A stretch of DNA of 64,000 nucleotides, from positions 758,001 to 822,000 of the forward strand of contig JACKDP010000002.1 in assembly GCA_020633435.1 (NCBI GenBank). Direction: 5' to 3'. This document shows, one piece after another, positions 17,370 to 24,876 of this stretch. Made by a program: the position numbers and the translations under genes. Below the pieces are notes generated by a model. It searched no databases. It worked only from the letters and a program-made list of their open reading frames with translations, and had not been told where the DNA came from. The stretch comes from Myxococcales bacterium (lineage in GTDB: Bacteria > Myxococcota_A > Bradymonadia > UBA7976 > UBA1532). How positions within the stretch are numbered: position 1 is the stretch's first letter; each line of letters starts with the position of its first letter.

Positions 17370-17951
17370 ATGGCCACCGACCGCAACGACGCCGACCGCC
17401 GTGAGCAGATCCTCGCCGCCGCCCTCGAGTGCTTCGTCAGCAAGGGGTTTCATGGCACCGCCGTGCCCGAGGTCGCCCGCAAGGCGGGGCTGGCCACGGG
17501 CACGATGTACCACTACTTCCCGAGCAAGCAGGCCCTGGTGAACGCCCTGTTCCGCAAGTGGAAGGAGGCCGTCGCGGCCCGGGTCTTCTTGAAGTTCCCG
17601 GCCGCCGCGCCGGTGCGCGAGCAGTTTCGGGCCATGTGGGGCGAGATGGCCGACTTCGCCCTCACCCACCCCGAGGCCTTCCAGTTCCTGGAGCTGCACC
17701 ACCACCGCTCGTACCTGGACGCCGAGAGCCTGGCGATGGAGCACCGCCTCAAGGACTTCGCCGGGCTCATCGTGGGGCAGGCCCAGGGCCGCGGCGAGGT
17801 GAAGGCCGGCTCGACGCGCCTGCTGATGGAGCTGGTGTTCGGGGCGTTCACCGGGATGATGCGGGCCCACTACGACGGGCTGGTGCCGCTCACGCCGGCG
17901 GTGCAGGCCCTGGCCGAGCAGGCCTGCTGGGACTGTCTGGCCGCCCACTGA
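17370..17951 (+). CDS. TetR-family transcriptional repressor
   Basis: This encodes 193 residues. The N-terminal DNA-binding domain is typical: REQILAAALECFVSKGF, then the helix-turn-helix VARKAGLATGTMYHYFPSKQALV (about residues 30-55). The C-terminal ligand domain (about 60-193) is helical and not assignable to a ligand. ATG 17370 has no Shine-Dalgarno sequence but sits six bases after a good -10. Three related dyads between this gene and the divergent lipase-like gene make it very likely that the protein controls both. The target suggests a lipid or fatty-acid ligand, which is inference. Confidence 0.9.
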   Translation: MATDRNDADRREQILAAALECFVSKGFHGTAVPEVARKAGLATGTMYHYFPSKQALVNALFRKWKEAVAARVFLKFPAAAPVREQFRAMWGEMADFALTHPEAFQFLELHHHRSYLDAESLAMEHRLKDFAGLIVGQAQGRGEVKAGSTRLLMELVFGAFTGMMRAHYDGLVPLTPAVQALAEQACWDCLAAH

Positions 17952-17963
17952 GCGGCCCGGCGG

Positions 17964-18779
17964 TCACTGCGGGTTGCAGAGGTCCGGGATGGCGCAGATG
18001 CCGCCCTGGCAGCTCCCCGTCGCGCAGGTCTGATCCTCGCCGTCCACGCAGGCGCCGCCCTGGGCGATGAGCGGGTGGCAGAGGGCGTCATCGCCGCAGT
18101 AGAGGCCATCGTCGCAGTTCTCGTCGAAGCTGCTGCACACGGCGCCGTCGGCGGCCGGGGCCTCGCAGACGCCGTTCACGCAGACGAGGCCCGCCTGGCA
18201 GTAGCTGGAGCTGGACACCGTCGCCCCGCCGCCCTGGTCGATGGCGCAGGAGGCCCCGGCCCCCTGCTGCCCGGCGAGGGCGCGGCCGCAGGTCTCGAGG
18301 CCGAGCAGGCTGTCGGGGTCGTCCAGGTTGAAGCTGCCGCAGTCGACGCCCGCCACGACGGTCTGCAGGCCGCTCAGGCAGCTCGCCGCCGCGGCCCCGT
18401 CGAACACCAGGTAGCCGGCGTCGATGCCCTGCTGGTTGCCCTCGTCCGCGAAGCCGGCGAGCAGCGCCTCGCAGGTGGCCTGGTCGGGGAGGAAGGGCTG
18501 CAGGCCGTTGGGGCAGCACTCGAAGAGCTTGCCGCAGAGGACGCGGGAGATGCCCTGGCTGTACTCCGCCAGCGTCACGGAGGCGCCGCCGCCGCCCCCG
18601 CCGCCCGCGCCGCCGGCCCCGCCGCCCGCGCCCCCCGGACCCCCGCCGCCGCCGGCCCCGCCCGCGCCGCCGCCCGCGCCACCGGCCCCCGGCCCGGCGT
18701 CGGCGTCATCGTCGGCGGCGCCGTCGGCGCAGCCCGCGAACAACACCGCCCCCAGCAGCAACATCCCGATTCGCTTCAT
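17964..18779 (-). CDS. Lipoprotein with Gly/Ala-rich linker and disulfide-rich domain
   Basis: This encodes 271 residues. Lipobox LFAGC (Cys17) is followed by an acidic patch and a nearly pure Gly/Ala linker (about residues 28-65). The globular part has a Cys-containing helical region (LCGKLFECCPNGLQPF) and then paired-cysteine motifs such as CQAGLVCVNGVC, CDDGLYCGDDALC and CATGSCQGGICAIPDLC. Such 'CxxGLxCxxGxC' modules are common in exported proteins of Myxococcota with unknown function. It converges on tetR with a 12-base gap. No enzymatic motif is visible. Confidence 0.82.
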   Translation of the reverse strand: MKRIGMLLLGAVLFAGCADGAADDDADAGPGAGGAGGGAGGAGGGGGPGGAGGGAGGAGGGGGGGASVTLAEYSQGISRVLCGKLFECCPNGLQPFLPDQATCEALLAGFADEGNQQGIDAGYLVFDGAAAASCLSGLQTVVAGVDCGSFNLDDPDSLLGLETCGRALAGQQGAGASCAIDQGGGATVSSSSYCQAGLVCVNGVCEAPAADGAVCSSFDENCDDGLYCGDDALCHPLIAQGGACVDGEDQTCATGSCQGGICAIPDLCNPQ

Positions 18780-18937
18780 CTTTTGCTCCCCGTGCGCTCA
18801 CCTCGGCGCCCGCCGCGGGCGTCCGCTGCCTCATGCTACGGGGGCCCCGCCCGCCGCGCCATGTTCTCGGCCTCGCCGGTGCGCTGGACTTCCCGCGGCG
18901 GCCCCGGTATGCCCGCTCCACACCACTGGGGGCGAGC

Positions 18938-19348
18938 ATGCTCGACAAGCTCAAGGAGAAGGGCCAGGGCGTCCAGGCGAAGGTCTCGGAGCTCGTGGGG
19001 GCCGCGCAGGTCCGGGGCGCCGACGAGGTGGCGCGCCTGGCGGCGGCCATCGCCGCGCTGGGCCCCGACCTCGCCGAGCTGGGCTACCGCGTGGTGGGGG
19101 CGAAGGTGACGCTGAGCGTGCCGCCGTCGGCCCACTTCCGCATCGCCGGCCTCACCACCCCGGTCGATCCCGCGCGGTTCGACGCCCTCGCCGCGCGGCG
19201 GGCGGACGACATCACCGCCGTCGCGCTCTTCAGGGCCCTGAAGCACGTCGCGGGGGTCCAGGCCCGGGTGGACATCCCCGGCCTGCGGGCCGACCGGGCC
19301 GAGATCAGCCTGGCCGTCCCCCCCGCCATCTCCCTGCTGTTCGACTGA
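18938..19348 (+). CDS. Hypothetical protein upstream of kdsB
   Basis: This encodes 136 residues from ATG 18938 (MLDKLKEKGQGV), with ggggcgag just upstream; the frame opens earlier (18833) but the extra part is Arg/Pro-rich and unlikely. I recognise no family. The N-terminal third is an amphipathic helix, and the rest alternates short strands, ending in ISLAVPPAISLLFD. There is no signal peptide or membrane helix, so it is probably cytoplasmic. It ends four bases before the kdsB start, so the two are likely co-transcribed; a link with LPS synthesis is only suggested by position. Confidence 0.6.
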   Translation: MLDKLKEKGQGVQAKVSELVGAAQVRGADEVARLAAAIAALGPDLAELGYRVVGAKVTLSVPPSAHFRIAGLTTPVDPARFDALAARRADDITAVALFRALKHVAGVQARVDIPGLRADRAEISLAVPPAISLLFD

Positions 19349-19352
19349 GCGG

Positions 19353-20111
19353 GTGGCGGCCCTCGCGGTCATCCCGGCGCGCCTCGGCTCGACGCGCCTG
19401 CCGGGCAAGGTGCTGGCCGACGTCGGCGGGCGGCCCCTCGTCCAGTGGGTCCATGAGCGCGCCTGCCGGGCGGCGCGGATCGCCCGGGTGGTCATCGCCA
19501 CCGACGCCGACGAGGTGGAGGCCGCCTGCCGCGGCTTCGGGGCCGAGGTCTTCCGGTCGGCGACGCCCCACGCCTGCGGCACCGACCGCGTGGCCGAGGT
19601 GGCCCGGGCGCTGGGCGTGCCCGATGACGGCCTCGTCATCAACCTCCAGGCCGACGAGCCCACCCTCGATCCGGCGCTGCTCGACGCGCTCGTCGCGGTG
19701 CTGGCCACCGCGCCCCTCGCGAGCCCGATGACGCCGCTGCGGCGGGTGGCCGACTTCCTGGATCCGAGCGTGGTGAAGGTGGTCTGCGACGCCCGCGGCG
19801 ACGCGCTGTATTTCTCGCGCGCGCCCATCCCCTGGCCGCGGGACGCCGCCCTCGATCCGGCCGGGCCCTGGCCGGCGGGGCTCGTGGCGTGGAAGCACGT
19901 GGGCGTCTACGGCTACCGCGGGGACGCTCTGCAGCGCTGGGCGGCCGCGCCCCGCCACCCGCTCGAGATCACCGAGAGCCTGGAGCAGCTCCGCGCGCTG
20001 GCGTGCGGGGATCCCCTGCGCATGCTGCCCTGGGGCGTCGACAGCCTGGGGGTGGACACCGCGGAGGATCTGGCGCGGCTGCGCCGCCTGGCAGGCGACA
20101 AAATCAACTAG
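19353..20111 (+). CDS. kdsB: 3-deoxy-manno-octulosonate cytidylyltransferase
   Basis: This encodes 252 residues, the normal length. The enzyme joins CMP to Kdo for the LPS inner core. Visible motifs are IPARLGSTRLPGK at the N-terminus (nucleotide loop), INLQADEP (magnesium-binding Asp region), YFSRAPIPW, HVGVYGYR and TESLEQLRAL near the C-terminus, all characteristic of KdsB. The usual Gly of the QGDEP motif is Ala here. The start is GTG 19353, four bases after the preceding stop. It converges tightly (three bases) with the zinc transporter operon. Confidence 0.94.
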   Translation: MAALAVIPARLGSTRLPGKVLADVGGRPLVQWVHERACRAARIARVVIATDADEVEAACRGFGAEVFRSATPHACGTDRVAEVARALGVPDDGLVINLQADEPTLDPALLDALVAVLATAPLASPMTPLRRVADFLDPSVVKVVCDARGDALYFSRAPIPWPRDAALDPAGPWPAGLVAWKHVGVYGYRGDALQRWAAAPRHPLEITESLEQLRALACGDPLRMLPWGVDSLGVDTAEDLARLRRLAGDKIN

Positions 20112-20114
20112 ATA

Positions 20115-21002
20115 TCAAGTGGTTGCAGCGAAGCGGGCGCGCAGGCGGCGGACGCCCCGGGCCGCGCGGACGGGCCCGTGGAGCGCCGCGACGAGAGCCA
20201 CCCCCAGGAGCGCCTGGGCGGGGCCGACGGGCAGGCTGTAGCGAAACGACAGCAGGTAGCCGCCGAAGCCGGTGAGGGCGCCGAGGCCGGTGGCGAGGAC
20301 GAGGGCCTGGGGCACGCTGCGGGCCACCGCCAGGGCGGCGACGGCGGGCAGGACCGAGAAGGCGAAGGCCGGCAGCGCCCCGAGGGTGCGCGTCGTGAGG
20401 GAGACGGCCAGGGCGAGCGTGGCGAAGAGCACGACGTCCAGCAGGCGCACGGGCAAGCCCTGGACGCGGGCCGCGTCGCGGCTGAACGACGCCGCCGCGA
20501 AGCCGCGCCACCACCACAGGTGCAGCAGCCCCAGGGCCAGGGCCACCTGCCAGAGGCGGGCGAAGTCCTCCGGGGCCACGGCCACGGCCGTCCCGAAGAG
20601 GATGTCCTGGATGTCGGTGACCTCGGCGACGATGCGGGTGCCCACGGCGAGGGTGCCGGCCGAGCCCAGCAGCCAGATGACGCCGAGCAGGCTCTCGCGG
20701 CGGGCGTCGGTGCCGCCCCCGACGAACGGCAGGACGGCGAGGCCGGTGAGCACGGCGGCCCCGACGAGCGGCGAGACGGCCACCCCCAGGTGCAGCGCGG
20801 CATAGAACGAGAGCGCCACCCCGAGGCCCGCCGCCTGGGAGACCGCGGCGCTCAGGAAGACCACCCGCCGCAGGACGACGTACACGCCGAGCAGGCCGAG
20901 CAGCGCGCCGGCGATGGCCCCCGCCAGGGCCGGCTCCCGGAAGAGCTCCCAGCCCTCGAAGAAGAGGTCGAGGGAGAGCGGGGCGTCGAGGGCGTCAGGC
21001 AT
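20115..21002 (-). CDS. znuB: Metal (zinc-type) ABC transporter permease
   Basis: This encodes a 295-residue inner-membrane protein with about eight or nine hydrophobic segments and the ABC-3 permease pattern (RRVVFLSAAVSQAAGLGVALS; later FGTAVAV and LPAFAFSVLPAVAAL). The start is ATG 21002 (MPDALDAP), which overlaps the ATPase gene end by eight bases; the frame continues six codons further but the overlap start is typical of this operon. It is the last gene of the porin-znuA-znuC-znuB order. Zinc rather than manganese is inferred from the upstream dyads. Confidence 0.9.
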   Translation of the reverse strand: MPDALDAPLSLDLFFEGWELFREPALAGAIAGALLGLLGVYVVLRRVVFLSAAVSQAAGLGVALSFYAALHLGVAVSPLVGAAVLTGLAVLPFVGGGTDARRESLLGVIWLLGSAGTLAVGTRIVAEVTDIQDILFGTAVAVAPEDFARLWQVALALGLLHLWWWRGFAAASFSRDAARVQGLPVRLLDVVLFATLALAVSLTTRTLGALPAFAFSVLPAVAALAVARSVPQALVLATGLGALTGFGGYLLSFRYSLPVGPAQALLGVALVAALHGPVRAARGVRRLRARFAATT

Positions 21003-21708
21003 GGGGCAGCAAATCTCCATACTTGCGCCGGCAGGCCGTGCACGAGAGCACTGCCACGCGGTCGCCGATCTCCACCAGCCCGTCGTCCTTGTCGACCATC
21101 ACCACATGGCTCGCGAACCGGGGCACGAAGCTCATCTGGTGGCTCGCCACCAGGATGGCCAGGTCGCGCTGGTGGGACAGGTCGTGCAGCAGCGAGAAGA
21201 TGGCCTCCTCGTTGACGGGGTCCATCGCGCTCGTCGGCTCGTCCAGCAGCAGCAGGTGGGGCTCGCCGGCGAGGGCGCGGGCGATGAGGACGCGCTGCTT
21301 CTGCCCCTCGCTCAGCGTCGCGAAGGGGTGGCGGGCGAGGGCCGTGGTCTCGGTGGCGGCGAGGGCCCGCTCCACGGCGCCGCGGTCGAGCAGCGCCGAC
21401 GGCTTGAGGAAGGACCAGCCGCGGTCGAGGCCCCCGCGCACCACGTCGCGGACGCGCCCGGGGACGGCCGGGTCGTGGTCGCCGCGCTGGGGGACGTAGG
21501 CCACGCGCAGCCCGGCGCGGCGCTCCATGCGGCCGCCGACCCGGGGCTGCAGGCCGAGCAGGGTGCGCAGCAGGGTGCTCTTGCCCCCGCCGTTGCGGCC
21601 GATGAGGGCCCAGATCTGCCCCGGCTCGATGGCCAGATCGATGGCGGGCAGCAGCGGGCGGCCGGCGTAGCCGACCCGCAGGCCCACGGTGGAGACGAGC
21701 GACGCCAC
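20995..21708 (-). CDS. znuC: Metal (zinc-type) ABC transporter ATP-binding protein
   Basis: This encodes 237 residues. Walker A is GRNGGGKST (about residues 38-46), the signature is LSEGQKQR, Walker B is LLLLDEP and the switch His is in VASHQMSF. The family normally has ASHD in the switch region; here it is ASHQ. Start is GTG 21708, nine bases after the znuA stop. The tail carries CTACRRKYGDLL, so a CxxC lies at the C-terminus, which could bind metal; that is inference. It energises the ZnuB-like permease. Confidence 0.92.
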   Translation of the reverse strand: MASLVSTVGLRVGYAGRPLLPAIDLAIEPGQIWALIGRNGGGKSTLLRTLLGLQPRVGGRMERRAGLRVAYVPQRGDHDPAVPGRVRDVVRGGLDRGWSFLKPSALLDRGAVERALAATETTALARHPFATLSEGQKQRVLIARALAGEPHLLLLDEPTSAMDPVNEEAIFSLLHDLSHQRDLAILVASHQMSFVPRFASHVVMVDKDDGLVEIGDRVAVLSCTACRRKYGDLLPHA

Positions 21709-21717
21709 CTCGCCCCC

Positions 21718-22614
21718 CTACCGGGCCAGCGCGGCGTACAGCGCCTCGGCGATGGCGGCCACATGGGCCTCGTAGGTCTCGCCGTCGGCGAAGGCCGCGC
21801 CGCCGGGCAGCCGCACGACGCTGCCGCCCACCAGGCGCGCCAGCGTGTCGGGGATGCGGGCCGGGTAGTAGACCTCCTGCACGATGACGCGGACGCCAGT
21901 GCTCTTCATGGCCTGGAGCACGCGGGACGTCTGGGCCGGATCCGGCGGGATGCCCGGCTTGGGCTCCACCGTCGCCACCCGCGTCAGGTCGAGCCAGTCG
22001 AGCAGGTAGGCCAGCGACTCGTGGTAGGCCACGACGCGGCGCTGGTCGGCGGACAGCGCGGCGAAGCGCGCCCGGGTGGCCTTGGCCAGCGTGTCCAGGC
22101 GGCCGCGCAGCGCCTCGGCCCGCTGGGCGTATTCGGCGGCGTGGGGTGGATCGACGGCGGCGAGGCGCTGGGCGATGAGGGCCGCGATGGCCGCCCCGGC
22201 GCGGGGATCATGGGTGAAGTGCGGGTTGCCGCCGGGGTGGATGTCCCCCTGGCTGCGGTCGACGGTGGCCGTGGCCCCCAGCCGGTGCACGGCGGTGGAG
22301 GCGTCGACGTAGCCCGGCTCGGCCAGCACCCGGGGGTTGCGGGCCTGGAGGCGCAGGGGGCCCAGCCACGCCGCCTCCAGCTCCAGGCCGTTGACCACCA
22401 GCAAGTCGGCCTGGCTCAGCGCCAGCACGTAGCTCGGCCGCGGGTCGACGTAGTGGGGATCCTGGGTGGGGGCGACGAGGGCGGTGACCTCGACGGCGTC
22501 GCCGCCGACGGCGGCCGCCAGGGCGGCGAGGTCGGGCAGCGTGGCGACGACCTTGACCCGCGCGAGGGCGGGGCCGGCGACCAGCAGGGCGAGCAGGGAG
22601 GCGAGCAGGCGCAT
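21718..22614 (-). CDS. znuA: Zinc-type ABC transporter substrate-binding protein
   Basis: This encodes 298 residues with a cleavable signal (LLASLLALLVAGPALA). It is a cluster A-I metal-binding protein: DPHYVDPRPS (first His ligand), GNPHFTHDP (second His), YHESLAYLLDWL (third His) and an acidic C-terminal ligand region. It lacks the long His-rich loop seen in many ZnuA proteins. It captures the metal in the periplasm and passes it to the permease. It starts three bases before the end of the porin-like gene, in the same operon. Confidence 0.88.
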   Translation of the reverse strand: MRLLASLLALLVAGPALARVKVVATLPDLAALAAAVGGDAVEVTALVAPTQDPHYVDPRPSYVLALSQADLLVVNGLELEAAWLGPLRLQARNPRVLAEPGYVDASTAVHRLGATATVDRSQGDIHPGGNPHFTHDPRAGAAIAALIAQRLAAVDPPHAAEYAQRAEALRGRLDTLAKATRARFAALSADQRRVVAYHESLAYLLDWLDLTRVATVEPKPGIPPDPAQTSRVLQAMKSTGVRVIVQEVYYPARIPDTLARLVGGSVVRLPGGAAFADGETYEAHVAAIAEALYAALAR

Positions 22615-22617
22615 GGC

Positions 22618-23727
22618 TCAGAACCCGTGGGCGCCGTGGGCGCCGATCAGCGTCTCGAGGGCCAGGAAGGCGCTCGGGACGACGTCGTCGGTGCGCTCGT
22701 CCAGGCCAAGCTGGAGCCGCAACCGTGAGAAATGACTGGGGAAAAAGGAGACCTGGGCGCTGTGGCGGCGGCGGGCGTCGCCCTCGGCCTCGTCGAGCCA
22801 CTCGGTGCGGCCGCCCACCTGCCAGCGCTCGGCGAAGTCGAGGACGAGCTGGGTGTAGAGGCCGCGATCCTCGTGGGTGGGGCCCTCCTCGGGCAGCCGG
22901 CGGACGAGGGCCTCGGTCTGCCAGGAGAGGGCCAGCCGGCTGGTGGAGGCCACGGGGCGCCAGCGCAGGTAGGCGTCGGCGGCGTAGAGCTGGCCGCGGT
23001 CGCCGTCGTGGGCCGGCGGGAGCTGGGCGCTGGCGCCGAGGCTGAGCGACCAGTCGTCGTTGAAGGGGAAGAACTGCTCCAGGCGCGCCGTGGGCAGGGC
23101 CTCGAAGCCCTCGGCCTCGGCCTCGGCGGCGGCCTCGTGGTCGTGGCCGGCCTCCGCGCCCGTGACGGACGCGTAGAGCACCAGGTACCACGGCAGGGGC
23201 GCCAGCCAGGACGCCTCCACCCCGACGCCGGCGCTGCCCTCACCCCCGAGCAGCGCGCCGAGCACGAGGGGCTGGTCGACGAAGGCCCAGGCGTGGGGGT
23301 GCTGGGTGTTCTGGCGGCCCACCCGGTTGAGGAACCGCCCGGCGCGGGCCTGGAGGCCGCCCGGCAGGGCCAGCGTCGTGGCGAAGGCCTCCTCCACCTC
23401 GACGCCCTCGGGGTGGAAGACGATGTTGGCCTGCAGGGCCAGGTAGGGGTCGACCGCGTGCTGGAGCGTGAGCTCGAGCTGCTGGAAGGTGAAGCCCGTC
23501 TCCTGGGGGTCGTGGCCGCCGAGCTGGGCGGGCTCGCCGTCGAACCAGGCGGCCGCCACGTCCAGGATGAGGGCGATGTCCGGGTTGGCGGAGGGGGCAG
23601 CGGGGGCGGCCGGCGGGGCCGCCGGCTCGGCGAAGGCCGCCGCCAGGGCCGCCTGCTCCTCGGGCGTCAGGGCGGGCTGCGCCCAGGCCGGGTGGGCCGC
23701 CACGAGCAGAGTCCAGAACCAGCGCAC
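22618..23727 (-). CDS. Porin-like outer-membrane protein leading the zinc operon
   Basis: This encodes about 369 residues from GTG 23727 (GGAGG five bases upstream), with signal peptide WFWTLLVAAHPAWA. An Ala/Pro-rich segment precedes alternating beta-strand sequence of outer-membrane type (QQLELTLQHAVDPYLALQANIVF; RRRHSAQVSFFPSHFSRLRLQLGL). A His/Asp/Glu patch (GHDHEAAAEAEAEGFE) could touch metal. It resembles the porin-like proteins often found beside Zur-controlled ABC importers. A role in letting zinc through the outer membrane is inferred from its place at the head of the operon and from the dyads just upstream. A longer frame to 23886 would run through these dyads and is rejected. Confidence 0.78.
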   Translation of the reverse strand: MRWFWTLLVAAHPAWAQPALTPEEQAALAAAFAEPAAPPAAPAAPSANPDIALILDVAAAWFDGEPAQLGGHDPQETGFTFQQLELTLQHAVDPYLALQANIVFHPEGVEVEEAFATTLALPGGLQARAGRFLNRVGRQNTQHPHAWAFVDQPLVLGALLGGEGSAGVGVEASWLAPLPWYLVLYASVTGAEAGHDHEAAAEAEAEGFEALPTARLEQFFPFNDDWSLSLGASAQLPPAHDGDRGQLYAADAYLRWRPVASTSRLALSWQTEALVRRLPEEGPTHEDRGLYTQLVLDFAERWQVGGRTEWLDEAEGDARRRHSAQVSFFPSHFSRLRLQLGLDERTDDVVPSAFLALETLIGAHGAHGF

Positions 23728-23736
23728 CGGCGCCTC

Positions 23737-23814
23737 CTGCAATCCAGTTGCAAGTGCGCAGGGTGGATCCAGATGCAACTCGATGGCAACAACCTCTTGC
23801 AACCGAGTTGCAAG
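23737..23814. promoter_or_regulatory. Cluster of three Zur-like dyads
   Basis: The best site, 23796-23814, is CTTGCAAC-CGA-GTTGCAAG with perfect 8-base arms. Two weaker versions lie at 23773-23790 (ATGCAACTCGATGGCAAC) and 23737-23754 (CTGCAATCCAGTTGCAAG). All lie between the zinc operon and the next gene upstream, and the nearest overlaps the expected ribosome-site region. A Fur-family (Zur) repressor is the natural candidate; no such gene is in the window. Confidence 0.6.
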
Positions 23815-23830
23815 AAGCCGCCAGCCCCCG

Positions 23831-24529
23831 TCAGAAGCGGCCCACGAGCCCGACGCCGTCCTGGGTGGGCACCAGCGCGGTGCCACCCGCGTCCAGATCG
23901 AGCAGGTAGAGGACGACGCCGCCCGCGAGGAGGGCCCCGCCGAGGCCGAAGCCGATGTTCGCCCACCGCGCCGCGTCCTCGGCGTCCGCCGCCGTGCGGT
24001 CGCGGGTGGGACCGTCGAGGGCCTCGGCGTGCGCGTCCTCGGCGTCGCGGGCCTCCACGCCGAAGTAGACGGCCCCGCCGAGGACCACGAGCCCCACCCC
24101 GCCCAGGCCGTAGGCCACGGGCCGGCGCCAGGCCGGCGGCCCGCCGATCCCGGGCACGGTCACCGGCTCGGCCGCGGGCGGCGGCTCCGCCGGCTCCTCG
24201 GCGCGGTCGACGATGGCCCGCATCACGCGGATGCGGCGCTCGACGTCGGCGCGATCCTCGGCGTCGGGGGCGGCGCGCAGGTACGCCTCGTAGGCGTCGA
24301 TGGCGGCCTGCGCCTCGCCCATCTCTTCGTGGGCGCGGGCGATGTTGTAGGTGAGCACGGGGGCCGGATCGAGGGCCCGGGCGGCCTCGAAGTAGCTGAG
24401 GGCCTGCTCGAACTCGCCCGCCCGGAAGGCCTGCTCCCCCTTGCTGAAGAGGGCCTGGGCCTGGGGCCGGTCGATGGGTCGCGCCCCCGCGGGGGTGGCC
24501 AGGAGCAGCGTCAGGGCGAGGGCGCGCAT
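23831..24529 (-). CDS. TPR-repeat protein with two C-terminal membrane helices
   Basis: This encodes 232 residues from ATG 24529. A short signal (LALTLLLATPAGA) is followed by about three tetratricopeptide units (FSKGEQAFRAGEFEQALSYF; LTYNIARAHEEMGEAQAAID; EAYLRAAPDAEDRADVERRI), an acidic Pro-rich stretch and two hydrophobic helices near 160-180 and 205-225. It lies upstream of the zinc operon on the same strand, but the dyad cluster separates them. The TACGCT six bases before the start suggests a leaderless mRNA. The architecture resembles the protein at 31362-32435. Function is unknown; TPRs suggest protein binding. Confidence 0.8.
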   Translation of the reverse strand: MRALALTLLLATPAGARPIDRPQAQALFSKGEQAFRAGEFEQALSYFEAARALDPAPVLTYNIARAHEEMGEAQAAIDAYEAYLRAAPDAEDRADVERRIRVMRAIVDRAEEPAEPPPAAEPVTVPGIGGPPAWRRPVAYGLGGVGLVVLGGAVYFGVEARDAEDAHAEALDGPTRDRTAADAEDAARWANIGFGLGGALLAGGVVLYLLDLDAGGTALVPTQDGVGLVGRF

Positions 24530-24535
24530 CCGCGG

Positions 24536-24541
24536 AGCGTA
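24536..24541 (-). promoter_or_regulatory. -10 element six bases before the TPR gene
   Basis: On the minus strand it reads TACGCT, preceded by GC, and six bases separate it from ATG 24529. The same arrangement precedes tetR. Confidence 0.45.
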
Positions 24542-24568
24542 GCACGGGCGGTGGCCCGCGGGATCCGC

Positions 24569-24574
24569 TACCAT
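24569..24574 (+). promoter_or_regulatory. -10 element seven bases before the small glycine-rich gene
   Basis: GC-TACCAT ends seven bases before ATG 24582. This favours 24582 over ATG 24573, which would lie inside the element. Confidence 0.4.
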
Positions 24575-24581
24575 GCGCCCC

Positions 24582-24866
24582 ATGAGCGCCCACGAAGACG
24601 ACGACGCCCTGGAGCCCGAGGTCCTGCCCGCTGACGCCCCCGAGGGGGATCGGCCCGCGCTGCCGTCGGGCGCGCAGGTCGGCGCGGTGAGCGGCGCGGC
24701 CATCGGGATGGCCCTCGCTGGCAAGGGCAACGGCCTGGTGGGCGCGGGCCTGGGGGCGCTGCTCGGGGCCCTCGTCGGGGCCGTCGCGGAGAGCCTCGCG
24801 GAGGGCATCGCCCAGGGCGGTGGCGCCGCCGCGAAGCCGGCCCTGCCCGACGCGACGGCCGAGTGA
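24582..24866 (+). CDS. Small glycine-zipper-like membrane protein
   Basis: This encodes 94 residues from ATG 24582 (a start at 24573 would add three). The N-terminal third is acidic and Pro-rich. The middle (about residues 32-75) is a Gly/Ala-rich pair of hydrophobic helices with G-x-x-x-G spacing (GAAIGMALAGKGNG; GAGLGALLGALVGAV), like glycine-zipper domains. No family is recognised. It is followed after ten bases by the MoeB-like gene, with which it may be co-transcribed. It probably inserts in a membrane. Confidence 0.6.
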   Translation: MSAHEDDDALEPEVLPADAPEGDRPALPSGAQVGAVSGAAIGMALAGKGNGLVGAGLGALLGALVGAVAESLAEGIAQGGGAAAKPALPDATAE

Positions 24867-24876
24867 CGCCCCGCCC

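Noticed and set aside
18590..18700. GGC/GCC-rich tract like a simple repeat
   Set aside because: It encodes the Gly/Ala linker of a lipoprotein, which is a common feature of this kind of genome.
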